This document shows positions 50,897 to 59,620 of a stretch of 64,000 nt of DNA, in pieces. Origin of the DNA: NORP240 sp942492445 (GTDB lineage Bacteria > Pseudomonadota > Gammaproteobacteria > Pseudomonadales > Pseudohongiellaceae). How positions within the stretch are numbered: position 1 is the stretch's first letter; every line of letters starts with the position of its first letter. A program made the position numbers and the translations under genes. Location of the stretch: NCBI GenBank assembly GCA_942492445.1, contig CALOEW010000063.1, positions 30,277 through 94,276 of the forward strand, given 5' to 3'. A model generated the notes under the pieces. The model was given only the letters and a program-made list of their open reading frames with translations, was not told the DNA's origin and did not search any database.

Positions 50897-51205
50897 TCAA
50901 CAGAGTCCAATGCTGGCAACCACTCGGTTTGATCGTGAAGACAGATAATCCAACGCCTGTAGATTCCCAATATGGCTCAGTACCACACACTTCGATTGGT
51001 TCTCGGTGATCAGTTGAATGCTGCGCAATTGTGGATTAATAAAGGTATTTCAAGATATGAGCACCAGGCTTCGAACCAACCACCCTCCCCAAAGCGTCCA
51101 GATTGCCGACTAAGTTAAGAAATCCGCCGCGCGCTTATCTACGCTGACAGTGACGCCCTGTCGAACAGAACTTCGACGTGCCACTTCCAGTCTCTTTACC
51201 CGGTA
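50897..51205 (+). repeat. 300-bp direct repeat, copy B, with photolyase-like gene-start remnant
   Basis: Second copy of the segment at 46882-47179, same orientation, with scattered substitutions and small insertions. The frame MAQYHTLRLVLGDQLNAAQL, WINKGISRYEHQASNQPP is intact for about 45 codons here, then stops. It resembles the start of photolyase-related proteins. About 275 bp of unrecognised DNA follow before tRNA-Pro. Confidence 0.65.
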
Positions 51206-51480
51206 GTTTGCTTCGCGCAGTGCGTAATATCTACAGCAACTCGGGCGTCTATACAGCGCCTACAGCCAACAATTCGAGTGCGGTAATTGCGGCAATGGGA
51301 CGATTGCCCAATTGAGGGAACAGGTCTTTTTCCAAAATACGAAGGGTGCGCACTCGGTAACTCTCCGACTTGCTGGGCATGCACCTGGTCTTTAATGGAT
51401 GACTTTGGAAGGGTGTATAGAGATAAAGTCCTTATATACAAACTGTTATGAACTTTCTCTGAAGTTGGTGTAGGGGTGAT

Positions 51481-51557
51481 TGGTCGGGACGGCGGGATTT
51501 GAACCCACGACCACTTGACCCCCAGTCAAGTGCGCTACCAGACTGCGCTACGCCCCG
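51481..51557 (-). tRNA. tRNA-Pro (anticodon GGG)
   Basis: Read on the minus strand the acceptor stem is CGGGGCG paired with CGTCCCG, discriminator A and an encoded CCA. The anticodon arm CTTGA-CTGGGGG-TCAAG gives anticodon GGG. The T arm contains GGTTCAAATCC. It lies downstream of the merR-like gene on the same strand, a common position for tRNA-Pro after ihfA. Confidence 0.96.
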
Positions 51558-51785
51558 AAACAGGAGTGGCATTGTACCAGAGTCTGGGATTCAGGAAAGA
51601 CGTTTCAGTAACCGAATTGGGAAGTCCCAGGCCAGAGGAGCGCAACAAAACCGGTGGCCGGGGAACGGATCGAACTGGAATCTGACCGGCGACGCCAACC
51701 TCTGGCAGGCTGAGAACAATCAGGCAAATCGCCGAAGTAAGCTGCCGACTTAAAAGGTGAGGTACACCAGGGTGTGGGAATTACG

Positions 51786-52145
51786 TCACAGACTGGCTAT
51801 CAGGCTTTCCAGTTCCTTGATGACAATTTTCAATTCGCCGGCATCGACGGCGTGCCTGGAGGAATCCTCTTCCTTTTCCTTGCCACTCAGTTTCTGACGG
51901 GCTCCCCCGATGGTGAAACCTTCCTCGTACAGCAGCGACTTGATCTGCCGGATTAGGATGACGTCCTGTCTTTGATAGTAACGACGGTTACCGCGGCGCT
52001 TCACCGGCTTGAGCTGGGGAAACTCCTGCTCCCAGTAACGCAGCACATGTGGCTTGACGTCACACAGCTCGCCGACCTCGCCGATGGTAAAATACCGCTT
52101 TGGCGGGATCGGAGGTAACTGATCGTTATTCTTTACTTCCAGCAT
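51786..52145 (-). CDS. MerR-family transcriptional regulator
   Basis: This 119-residue protein has an N-terminal MerR winged helix: PPKRYFTIGEVGELCDVKPH, VLRYWEQEFPQLKPVKRRGN, RRYYQRQDVILIRQIKSLL. A short helical tail (ELKIVIKELESLIASL) serves for dimerisation. No metal-binding Cys cluster is present. Its start overlaps the ihfA end by 20 bp; this ihfA-merR-tRNA-Pro order is widespread in gammaproteobacteria. Its target is unknown. Confidence 0.92.
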   Translation of the reverse strand: MLEVKNNDQLPPIPPKRYFTIGEVGELCDVKPHVLRYWEQEFPQLKPVKRRGNRRYYQRQDVILIRQIKSLLYEEGFTIGGARQKLSGKEKEEDSSRHAVDAGELKIVIKELESLIASL

Positions 52146-52434
52146 ATTTCTCTACCCTTGCCTTCAACTTCTGGCCCGGACGAAAGGTTACGACGCGACG
52201 CGCCTGAATTGGAATCTCTTCGCCAGTCTTGGGGTTACGGCCGGGACGCTGCTTCTTGTCCCGCAGATCGAAATTACCGTACCCGGACAGCTTTACCTGC
52301 TCATTGTGCTCAAGCGAAAGACGGATCTCCTCGAAAAACTGCTCTACCAGTTCCTTGGCCTCTCTCTTGTTCAAGCCCAGATCATCAAACAACCGTTCTG
52401 CCATCTCGGCTTTGGTCAGCGCGCCTTCCGCCAT
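52126..52434 (-). CDS. ihfA: Integration host factor alpha subunit
   Basis: This 102-residue HU/IHF protein begins MAEGALTKAEMAERLFDDLG. The DNA-binding arm reads GNFDLRDKKQRPGRNPKTGE and is followed by IPIQARRVVTFRPGQKLKAR. IHF bends DNA sharply and assists sigma-54 activators such as the FleQ-like protein in this window. The ATG at 52434 fits family length; the frame extends 22 codons upstream into pheT. It lies 14 bp after pheT. Confidence 0.95.
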   Translation of the reverse strand: MAEGALTKAEMAERLFDDLGLNKREAKELVEQFFEEIRLSLEHNEQVKLSGYGNFDLRDKKQRPGRNPKTGEEIPIQARRVVTFRPGQKLKARVEKYAGSKE

Positions 52435-52448
52435 AGTTACACACCCAG

Positions 52449-54839
52449 CTAGTTTCTCAGTCCTGCTTCGAAGTTTTCTTCTAGAGCCTTGATACAACAA
52501 GAAATTATCTCGTTGATCTCGTCGTCGTTAAGAGTGCGCGAAGGATGCTGCCACGTCAAGCCCAAGGCAAGACTTTTTTTACCAACTTCGACCGCATCCC
52601 CTTGATATACATCGAATAATCTAAGGTCAGTCAGGAATTCTCCGGCATTTTCACGCACTGAGGCAAGAATATCTGCGGCCGAGGTCGCATTATTGACCAA
52701 AATTGCCAGATCGCGACTCACTTCCGGGAACCTGGAAAGTGGCGTAGCAGCCGGAATCCGACGATCCAGTAAAACCTGCATTTCCAGCTCAAAAACAACG
52801 ACGTTCCCGGTCAGATCCAGATCCCGCCTGATCGAAGGGTGCACAACGCCGATGTGACCGATGACCCGACCCTGGTGCCGGATCTCAGCACACTGCCCGT
52901 CGTGCATGGCCGGGTGCCGGCCCGGAACAAAGCCGAACTGATCCTGACGGCCGCTCAGAGACAACAAGGTCTCCACATCACCCTTAGCATCAAAAAAGTC
53001 AACCAACTCATTGGAATTACTCCAGTTTATTGGAACCCGTCGGCCGCTGAGCAGGCCGGCAATGTGGCTGGGCTGAGAAAACCCGTCATCCCTCGCCGCG
53101 AACACCAGTCCGGTCTCGAACAGCCGCATGCGCTCCTGCTGGCGATTCTCGTTGTACTTGAGGGTGGCCACCAGGCCCGGAATCAGGCTCGGGCGCATTA
53201 CCGACATTTCGGCTGAAATCGGATTCTGAAGCTGAACCGGGGCAGTATTCTCACCTCCGATCAGGGATGAAAGCTTCGGATCAATGAAGCTGTAGGTGAT
53301 GACCTCCTGGTATCCCAGGCTTACCAGATGCTGTTTCAGGCGAGCGGCCGTGAGAACACCTTCCTGGCGGGCATTCAGACTCTGGCGTCCCATGCCTCCG
53401 CCAGGAGGAATATTGTTGTAGCCGTAAACCCTGGCCAACTCTTCGATCAGGTCGGCTTCGAGTTCGATATCGAAGCGGAAGGATGGCACCGAAAGTGTCA
53501 GGCCGGTCTGCGATTCTTCTACCGGCTCCAGACCCAGCCCGGACAGGATGGATCGGATTCGAGACGTGTCGATGTCCACCCCCAGGTAACGGGGCACCGA
53601 CTCGTAATTCAGAGCGACCGAGACCGGCTTCGGCAGGTTGCCGAGGGCCTCCTGAACCGGGCCGGCTTCGCCGCCCACGATATCCAGTAACAATTGGGTC
53701 GCCCGCTCGGTGGCACGGTACTGCAGCTGATAATCCACGCCACGCTCATAACGATGGGAAGCGTCGGTGTGCAATCCATAGGAACGCGCCCGGCCGGCAA
53801 CGGCCAGCGGCGAAAAATACGCGCATTCAAGAAAAACGTCTCGAGTCCCCGCACTGACGGCAGTTTCGAGCCCTCCCATGATGCCCGCCATGGCCACCGG
53901 CCCGGACTCATCGGCAATAACCAGCGTATCCCCGTTCAGGGGTACCTCCTTGCCGTCCAGCAACGTCAGTTTTTCTCCCGCGCGCGCCAGGCGTACGTCG
54001 ATAGCGCCTTCAAGACGGGCAAGGTCGAAGGCGTGCATGGGCTGCCCCAGTTCCAGCAGCACAAAATTGGTCACATCCACGACCGGGTCGATACTTCGCA
54101 CTCCACAGCGGCGCAGTTTCTCCTGCATCCACAGCGGTGTCCTGGCGCCGGGATTGATGCCGCGGATTACGCGCCCCAGGTAGCGGGGACAGGCGTCGGC
54201 CGCACTCAGGGTGACAGGAAAGGTGGCCTGGTGGGACGCTGGCACTGGAGCCACGTCGGGAACGCGCACCTCCACCTCGTTCAGCACGCCGATCTCCCTG
54301 GCCAGCCCTGAAATACTGAGGCAATCGCCACGATTGGGCGTCAGGTCCAGTTCGATGCTGCTATCGTCCAGATCCAGATAGACCCGCACGTCACTGCCAA
54401 CCGGCGCGTCGCCGGGCAACGCCAGCAGCCCCTCGGAGGACTCTGCCAGACCCAGCTCCTGCGCCGAACACAACATTCCGGCGGATTCAATGCCCCGCAG
54501 TCTGGCCTTGCTGATCACGAGAGGCTTGTCCGACCGGGAAGATTCGATTCGGGCACCGACTCGCGCAAACGGTACCTTCATGCCGGCCTGCACATTCGGC
54601 GCGCCGCAGACTACCTGAAACTCACCTTCTCCGTCGCCGACACGGCAGACCCTCAGTCGATCCGCATCCGGATGTGGTTCGACGCTCAACACCTCGCCAA
54701 CCACGACGCCGGTCGATGTGTTACTGACTCCGGAGACGCTGTCCACTTCAAGGCCGGCCATGGTGAGCTGTTCGATCAGCTCACCGGTATCAACCGCAGG
54801 ATCGACCCACTCCCGCACCCAATGTTCACTGAATTTCAT
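52449..54839 (-). CDS. pheT: Phenylalanyl-tRNA synthetase beta subunit
   Basis: This 796-residue beta chain of PheRS begins MKFSEHWVREWVDPAVDTGE. Domains in order are the N-terminal tRNA-binding OB fold (VGEVLSVEPHPDADRLRVCR), B3/B4 editing region (residues about 200-400, with RYLGRVIRGINPG), B5 (about 405-475), the catalytic-like core, and the C-terminal ferredoxin-like anticodon-binding domain (FPEVSRDLAILVNNATSAAD). Length is typical. I chose ATG 54839, 11 bp after pheS. The frame is open further upstream, within pheS. Confidence 0.96.
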   Translation of the reverse strand: MKFSEHWVREWVDPAVDTGELIEQLTMAGLEVDSVSGVSNTSTGVVVGEVLSVEPHPDADRLRVCRVGDGEGEFQVVCGAPNVQAGMKVPFARVGARIESSRSDKPLVISKARLRGIESAGMLCSAQELGLAESSEGLLALPGDAPVGSDVRVYLDLDDSSIELDLTPNRGDCLSISGLAREIGVLNEVEVRVPDVAPVPASHQATFPVTLSAADACPRYLGRVIRGINPGARTPLWMQEKLRRCGVRSIDPVVDVTNFVLLELGQPMHAFDLARLEGAIDVRLARAGEKLTLLDGKEVPLNGDTLVIADESGPVAMAGIMGGLETAVSAGTRDVFLECAYFSPLAVAGRARSYGLHTDASHRYERGVDYQLQYRATERATQLLLDIVGGEAGPVQEALGNLPKPVSVALNYESVPRYLGVDIDTSRIRSILSGLGLEPVEESQTGLTLSVPSFRFDIELEADLIEELARVYGYNNIPPGGGMGRQSLNARQEGVLTAARLKQHLVSLGYQEVITYSFIDPKLSSLIGGENTAPVQLQNPISAEMSVMRPSLIPGLVATLKYNENRQQERMRLFETGLVFAARDDGFSQPSHIAGLLSGRRVPINWSNSNELVDFFDAKGDVETLLSLSGRQDQFGFVPGRHPAMHDGQCAEIRHQGRVIGHIGVVHPSIRRDLDLTGNVVVFELEMQVLLDRRIPAATPLSRFPEVSRDLAILVNNATSAADILASVRENAGEFLTDLRLFDVYQGDAVEVGKKSLALGLTWQHPSRTLNDDEINEIISCCIKALEENFEAGLRN

Positions 54840-54850
54840 TGTCGACTTCC

Positions 54851-55867
54851 TTACCTGAACTGTTTCAGAAAGCGCAAGTCGTTTTCGAAGAACATCCGCA
54901 AGTCGCCCACGCCGTAGCGCAACATGGCCATTCGTTCGATGCCGATTCCGAAAGCGAAGCCGTTGTACCTGTCTGTGTCGACACCGGACATTTCCAGAAC
55001 TTTTGGATGGACCATTCCACAACCCATGATCTCCAGCCAACCGGTGTGACTGCAGATTCTGCACCCCTGCTGAGAGCAACTCACACACCCCATATCCACT
55101 TCAGCCGAGGGCTCCGTGAACGGAAAATAGGACGGCCGGAAACGGACCGCCATGTCAGCCTCGAAGAACGCCCTGAGAAATTCCGTTACCGTCCCTTTGA
55201 GATCGGCGAAGCTGACTTTCTCGTCGATCAGCAACCCTTCAACCTGGTGAAACATGGGCGTGTGGGTCAGATCGGAATCACAGCGGTAGACCCTTCCCGG
55301 GCAGATCATCCGAAACGGCGGGCGGCCATTTTCCATTACCCGCACCTGCACCGGCGAAGTGTGGGTTCTCAACACCGTGCCCGGATTGATATAGAAAGTG
55401 TCATGCATGGCCCGCGCCGGGTGGTGGCCAGGAATGTTCAGCGCCTCGAAGTTGTGATAATCGTCTTCGATCTCGGGCCCTTCCGCCACATCGTAACCGG
55501 CCGATTCGAAGATGGCAGTGATGCGATCGATGGTCATGGTGACCGGATGCAGCCCACCCTGGGACTGTCGTCGCCCGGGCAGCGTTACATCAAGGGTTTC
55601 TTCGGCCAACTGGGTATCCAGCAGCGATGCTGCCAGCGACTGTCGGCGCGCTTCCAGGGCATCCTGAACCTGGCGCTTGGCCTTGTTGATACTTTCCCCG
55701 GCAGCCGGGCGCTCCTCGGCCGGCAACTGCCCCAGGCTTTTCAACAGCGCTGTCAGGCTGCCTTTTTTACCCAGGTAATGCACACGAAGCGCCTCCAGTG
55801 ATTTCTCGTCACTGGAGGTGTCGATAGCCTTGAGTGCTTCGGCGAGAAGGGATCCGGTATCTACCAT
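54851..55867 (-). CDS. pheS: Phenylalanyl-tRNA synthetase alpha subunit
   Basis: This 338-residue catalytic alpha chain has an N-terminal coiled coil (about 1-85), then class II motifs: HPVTMTIDRITAIF, motif 2 around ICPGRVYRCDSDLTHTPMFH, and motif 3 GFAFGIGIERMAMLRYGV. The substrate-pocket region includes FTEPSAEVDMGCVSC. It lies just downstream of rplT and upstream of pheT. Confidence 0.97.
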   Translation of the reverse strand: MVDTGSLLAEALKAIDTSSDEKSLEALRVHYLGKKGSLTALLKSLGQLPAEERPAAGESINKAKRQVQDALEARRQSLAASLLDTQLAEETLDVTLPGRRQSQGGLHPVTMTIDRITAIFESAGYDVAEGPEIEDDYHNFEALNIPGHHPARAMHDTFYINPGTVLRTHTSPVQVRVMENGRPPFRMICPGRVYRCDSDLTHTPMFHQVEGLLIDEKVSFADLKGTVTEFLRAFFEADMAVRFRPSYFPFTEPSAEVDMGCVSCSQQGCRICSHTGWLEIMGCGMVHPKVLEMSGVDTDRYNGFAFGIGIERMAMLRYGVGDLRMFFENDLRFLKQFR

Positions 55868-55892
55868 GCAGGTGAGTTGCTTCTCCGGCAGA

Positions 55893-56252
55893 TCAGGCAG
55901 TCAGACCGGCCCTGGCCTGATCCACGATCGCTGCGAATGCCGACTTGTCGTGAACCGCCAGATCCGCCAGTACCCGACGATCTATTTCGATATTGGCGTT
56001 CTTCAGGCCGGCAATAAGCTGGCTGTAGGACAGCCCGTTTTCTCTGGCCTGGGCGTTGATCCGGGTAATCCACAGGGCGCGGAACACCCGTTTCTTGGCC
56101 CGCCTGTCCCGATAGGCATATTGACCGGCCTTGGTCACTGCCTGCTTGGCGACGCGGTAAACCCGGCTTCGGGCACCGTAGTAGCCCTTGGCCTGCTTCA
56201 AAACTTTTTTATGACGGCGATTGGCGACAACGCCTCGCTTTACTCGAGCCAT
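55893..56252 (-). CDS. rplT: 50S ribosomal protein L20
   Basis: This 119-residue basic protein has the L20 signature MARVKRGVVANRRHKKVLKQ and YGARSRVYRVAKQAVTKAGQ; its C-terminal globular part includes LWITRINAQARENGLSYSQL. It binds 23S rRNA and in many bacteria represses the infC-rpmI-rplT operon. It lies 27 bp after rpmI. Confidence 0.98.
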   Translation of the reverse strand: MARVKRGVVANRRHKKVLKQAKGYYGARSRVYRVAKQAVTKAGQYAYRDRRAKKRVFRALWITRINAQARENGLSYSQLIAGLKNANIEIDRRVLADLAVHDKSAFAAIVDQARAGLTA

Positions 56253-56279
56253 GATTTAATCCTCGTTAGAAAGTGTTGC

Positions 56280-56474
56280 TCAGGCGTCGCGCAGCATGCG
56301 CTTGACAGCCGGGACATCGGATGGGTTAACCAATGACGTACCGCGCAGCTGACGCTTGCGCTTGGTCGTCATCTTGGTGAGGATATGGCTCTTGTAAGCA
56401 CTTTTACGTTTATAGCCCGAAGCGGTTTTCTTGAACCGTTTCGACGCACCGCTGTGAGTTTTCAACTTACTCAT
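56280..56474 (-). CDS. rpmI: 50S ribosomal protein L35
   Basis: This 64-residue L35 begins MSKLKTHSGASKRFKKTASG and continues KRKSAYKSHILTKMTTKRKR. ATG 56474 gives the family length; the frame opens five codons earlier. The 120-bp leader before it holds a GC-rich hairpin (GGCGG / CCGCC) where L20-mediated control might act. It lies between infC and rplT. Confidence 0.97.
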   Translation of the reverse strand: MSKLKTHSGASKRFKKTASGYKRKSAYKSHILTKMTTKRKRQLRGTSLVNPSDVPAVKRMLRDA

Positions 56475-56594
56475 TTTACTACTCCGCATTTGTGAGGCGG
56501 CATTTTGCCGGGCTCACTTTTGATTGAATTACACAAGCCGTCGGCGGCACCAGGCCGCCATAAACTAGTTTCCGGTGAGGGAGTTGCTAGCTGA

Positions 56595-57122
56595 TCAGCT
56601 TCTCTTCTTGGTCGGCGTCAGTATCATTACTATCTGCCGGCCTTCCATCTTGGGTTCCTGTTCCACGGTGCCGTACTCAACCAGATCCTCTTTGATCCGG
56701 TCGACCAGCTCCTGGCCAAGATGTTGATGGGCCATTTCCCGGCCGCGGAATCTGAGCGATACCTTGGCCTTGTCCCCATCTTCAAGGAAACGTATCAGGT
56801 TGCGTAGTTTTACCTGATAATCCCCTTCTTCCGTCCCTGGGCGAAACTTGATTTCCTTTACATGCGTCCTGCGCTGCTTCTTTTTGTTTGCTGTTTTCTG
56901 CTTTTTAAGGTCGAACAGGTATTTGCCGTAATCCATGACTTTGCAAACCGGCGGTTCCGCATCCGGCGAAATCATCACCAGATCAAGCTTTGCTTCGGCT
57001 GCAACGCCCCTGGCTTCCTCTATGGGTACGATACCTACCTGTTCGCCGTCGGCTCCAATCAGTCGCACCTGATCGGCTTCTATGTTTTCATTGATGACGG
57101 GCTTCTTTGAACTACCTCTCAT
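56595..57122 (-). CDS. infC: Translation initiation factor IF-3
   Basis: This 175-residue IF-3 has an N-domain VINENIEADQVRLIGADGEQ and a C-domain with HVKEIKFRPGTEEGDYQVKL and FRGREMAHQHLGQELVDRIK. In many bacteria infC starts at a rare AUU; here an ATG at 57122 opens the frame, but no good Shine-Dalgarno precedes it. The true start, and so any autoregulation through the start codon, is uncertain. It follows thrS by about 105 bp. Confidence 0.95.
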   Translation of the reverse strand: MRGSSKKPVINENIEADQVRLIGADGEQVGIVPIEEARGVAAEAKLDLVMISPDAEPPVCKVMDYGKYLFDLKKQKTANKKKQRRTHVKEIKFRPGTEEGDYQVKLRNLIRFLEDGDKAKVSLRFRGREMAHQHLGQELVDRIKEDLVEYGTVEQEPKMEGRQIVMILTPTKKRS

Positions 57123-57227
57123 AACTGGCGCAAGCGCTTGTTCTCCTTATGTTGTTCCCAATTCTGACCGTGTACCTGACTGTTTGTTTCCAGAGCGGCA
57201 TTAACCCAACTGCCACGCGGACCGGGA

Positions 57228-59162
57228 TCACTGGCCCCCTGCCCTGGCGTTCTGGCGTCCGAACCCTGCAATATCGGCTTCCAGCAGATTGCTGAATGCA
57301 TCCAGGCTCATCACCCCCAGGTCTTCTCCGGAAAGTGATCGCACCGCCAGGGTGCCGGACTCGACCTCCTTGTCACCTACCACAATCAGGTACGGGACCT
57401 TCTGTAATGTGTGCTCGCGGATTTTAAAGCCGATCTTCTCATTTCTCAAGTCTGAGATGGCTCTAAACCCTTTATTTTTCAAGGATTCTTTAATCTCTTC
57501 ACAATAGGCAGCCTGCCTGTCGGTGATATTCATGACTACCGCCTGTTCAGGCGCCAGCCAGGCGGGCATGGCACCGGCGTAATGTTCGATCAGAACGCCG
57601 ATAAAGCGTTCGAAGGACCCGAGAATCGCCCGGTGCAGCATCACCGGTGTGCGACGGCTGCTGTCTTCGGCCACGTACTGTGCCCCCAGCCGCTCGGGCA
57701 GGAAGAAATCCACCTGGATAGTGCCGCACTGCTGCACCCGGCCCATGCAATCCTTCAGTGAAAATTCGATCTTGGGCCCATAGAATGCACCCTCACCCGG
57801 TGTCAGCTCCCAGCGAAGACCGGTGTTTACGAGGGCCTGTTTCAGGGATTCCTCGGCCCGATCCCACAATTCATCAGCACCAACCCGCTTTTCCGGACGG
57901 GTCGACAGACGCAGGATTACATCGTTGAAACCGAAATCCCGGTACACTGCAAACAGCAGGTTCATAAACTCGGACACTTCCTGCTGAATCTGTTCTTCGC
58001 TGCAGAAAATGTGGCCGTCGTCCTGCACAAAACTGCGCACCCGCATCAAGCCGTGCATGCTGCCCGATGGCTCGTAACGGTGACAGGAACCGAACTCCGC
58101 CAGCCGCAACGGCAGGTCTCGATAACTCTTCAGCCCCTGATTGAAAACCTGGATGTGACAGGGGCAGTTCATCGGCTTGATAGCGTACATCCGGCTATCA
58201 GATTCTACGCTGAACATCTCCTCCGCAAACTTGGAGGCATGGCCCGATTTCTCCCACAGGCTGTAGTCTACCAGCTGCGGGGTACGGATCTCCTTGTAGT
58301 CATTGGCATCCTGGACTTTCTTCATGTAACTCTGAATGACCTGATAGATGGTCCAGCCGCGCGGATGCCAGAACGCCATACCCGGCGCCTCTTCCTGGAA
58401 ATGAAACAGGCTCAGCTGTTTGCCCAGTTTCCGGTGGTCGCGTTTTTCCGCCTCTTCGAGGCGCTGCAGGTACTGCTTCAGGTCCTGCTTGGAGCCCCAG
58501 GCAGTCCCGTAAATCCGCTGCAGCATTTCATTATCGGAATTGCCCCGCCAGTAGGCGCCGGCCACCGAAGTCACCTTGAATGCCTTGAATTTGCCCGTGC
58601 TGGGCACATGCGGCCCGCGACAAAGATCGATGAATTCCCCCTGCCGGTAAAAGGACAGCTCCTCGTCACCGGGAATAGACTCGATGATTTCCACCTTGTA
58701 GTTTTCGCCCATGTCCCGGAACATGTCCACCGCCTGGTCGCGGCTCAGGGTCGAGCGTTGCACCGGCAGATCCTCCCGGACGATTTCCTGCATGGTTTTT
58801 TCAATGGCGGCCAGGTCTTCGGGGGTGAACGGCCGCTCGAAGGCGAAGTCGTAGAAAAACCCATCCTCGATCACCGGCCCGATGGTGACCTGGGCCCGGG
58901 GGAACAGTCGTTGCACCGCCTGGGCCATCAGGTGGGCGCAGGAATGCCTCAGAACCTCCAGGCCGTCGTTGTCGCGCTCGGTGATGATGGCCACCTCGGC
59001 GTTTTCTTCTACCAGAAAGGATGTATCAACCAGGGTGCCATTCACGCGCCCGGCCAATGCCGCCCGGGCCAGCCCCGCACCGATGGATTCGGCAATTTCG
59101 GAAACGGTGACCGCCTCTTCGAAGTTGCGGCTGCTACCGTCTGGTAAAGTTATCTGTGGCAT
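57228..59162 (-). CDS. thrS: Threonyl-tRNA synthetase
   Basis: This 644-residue class II synthetase has an N-terminal TGS domain (MPQITLPDGSSRNFEEAVTV), an editing domain with HSCAHLMAQAVQRLFP, YRQGEFIDLCRGPHVPSTGK, motif 2 RYEPSGSMHGLMRVRSFVQD, and the anticodon-binding domain at the end (QAVVMNITDRQAAYCEEIKE). The zinc ligands Cys/His lie in PMNCPCHIQVF and in later histidines. It is first in thrS-infC-rpmI-rplT-pheST-ihfA. Confidence 0.97.
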   Translation of the reverse strand: MPQITLPDGSSRNFEEAVTVSEIAESIGAGLARAALAGRVNGTLVDTSFLVEENAEVAIITERDNDGLEVLRHSCAHLMAQAVQRLFPRAQVTIGPVIEDGFFYDFAFERPFTPEDLAAIEKTMQEIVREDLPVQRSTLSRDQAVDMFRDMGENYKVEIIESIPGDEELSFYRQGEFIDLCRGPHVPSTGKFKAFKVTSVAGAYWRGNSDNEMLQRIYGTAWGSKQDLKQYLQRLEEAEKRDHRKLGKQLSLFHFQEEAPGMAFWHPRGWTIYQVIQSYMKKVQDANDYKEIRTPQLVDYSLWEKSGHASKFAEEMFSVESDSRMYAIKPMNCPCHIQVFNQGLKSYRDLPLRLAEFGSCHRYEPSGSMHGLMRVRSFVQDDGHIFCSEEQIQQEVSEFMNLLFAVYRDFGFNDVILRLSTRPEKRVGADELWDRAEESLKQALVNTGLRWELTPGEGAFYGPKIEFSLKDCMGRVQQCGTIQVDFFLPERLGAQYVAEDSSRRTPVMLHRAILGSFERFIGVLIEHYAGAMPAWLAPEQAVVMNITDRQAAYCEEIKESLKNKGFRAISDLRNEKIGFKIREHTLQKVPYLIVVGDKEVESGTLAVRSLSGEDLGVMSLDAFSNLLEADIAGFGRQNARAGGQ

Positions 59163-59458
59163 GGTCTGTCAACTGCGAGTCAGCTTTGCTATGTCCCAGA
59201 GAGAAAATCAGGGTACCCAAAATAACGACAGACCCGGTCGGGTCTGCCCTGTGACGTTCGCATCTGGCGAATTTACCCTGGCACTTTCAATGCAGGCTTC
59301 CGGACACGCTGCCCTGTTCGACCCACCGACTGCTGTGCGGCTGGTGAGAGTTGAAAGCCGCTGCCTTCAATGGGCTACCTTCTGTCTTCTGTCGTTAATA
59401 CTGTGCTTTCTTTAATCTGCTTTCTTTAATTCTTTAATCTGCCTTCCATCCTCTGAAC
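59163..59458. other. Spacer between tRNA-Val and thrS with a short tandem repeat
   Basis: About 296 bp. Near 59407-59443 a TTTCTTTAATCTGC unit recurs in imperfect tandem just downstream of tRNA-Val. It should contain the thrS promoter and perhaps leader control; I see no strong consensus pair and no T-box. Confidence 0.4.
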
Positions 59459-59535
<77 letters not shown>

Positions 59536-59620
59536 ACGTATCCGGCATCCAGAAGGACTGGCGATTATAGGGGATCGGACTGCCGGGTGTCGATGGCTTT
59601 GTGCGTGTTTATACGGCCCT

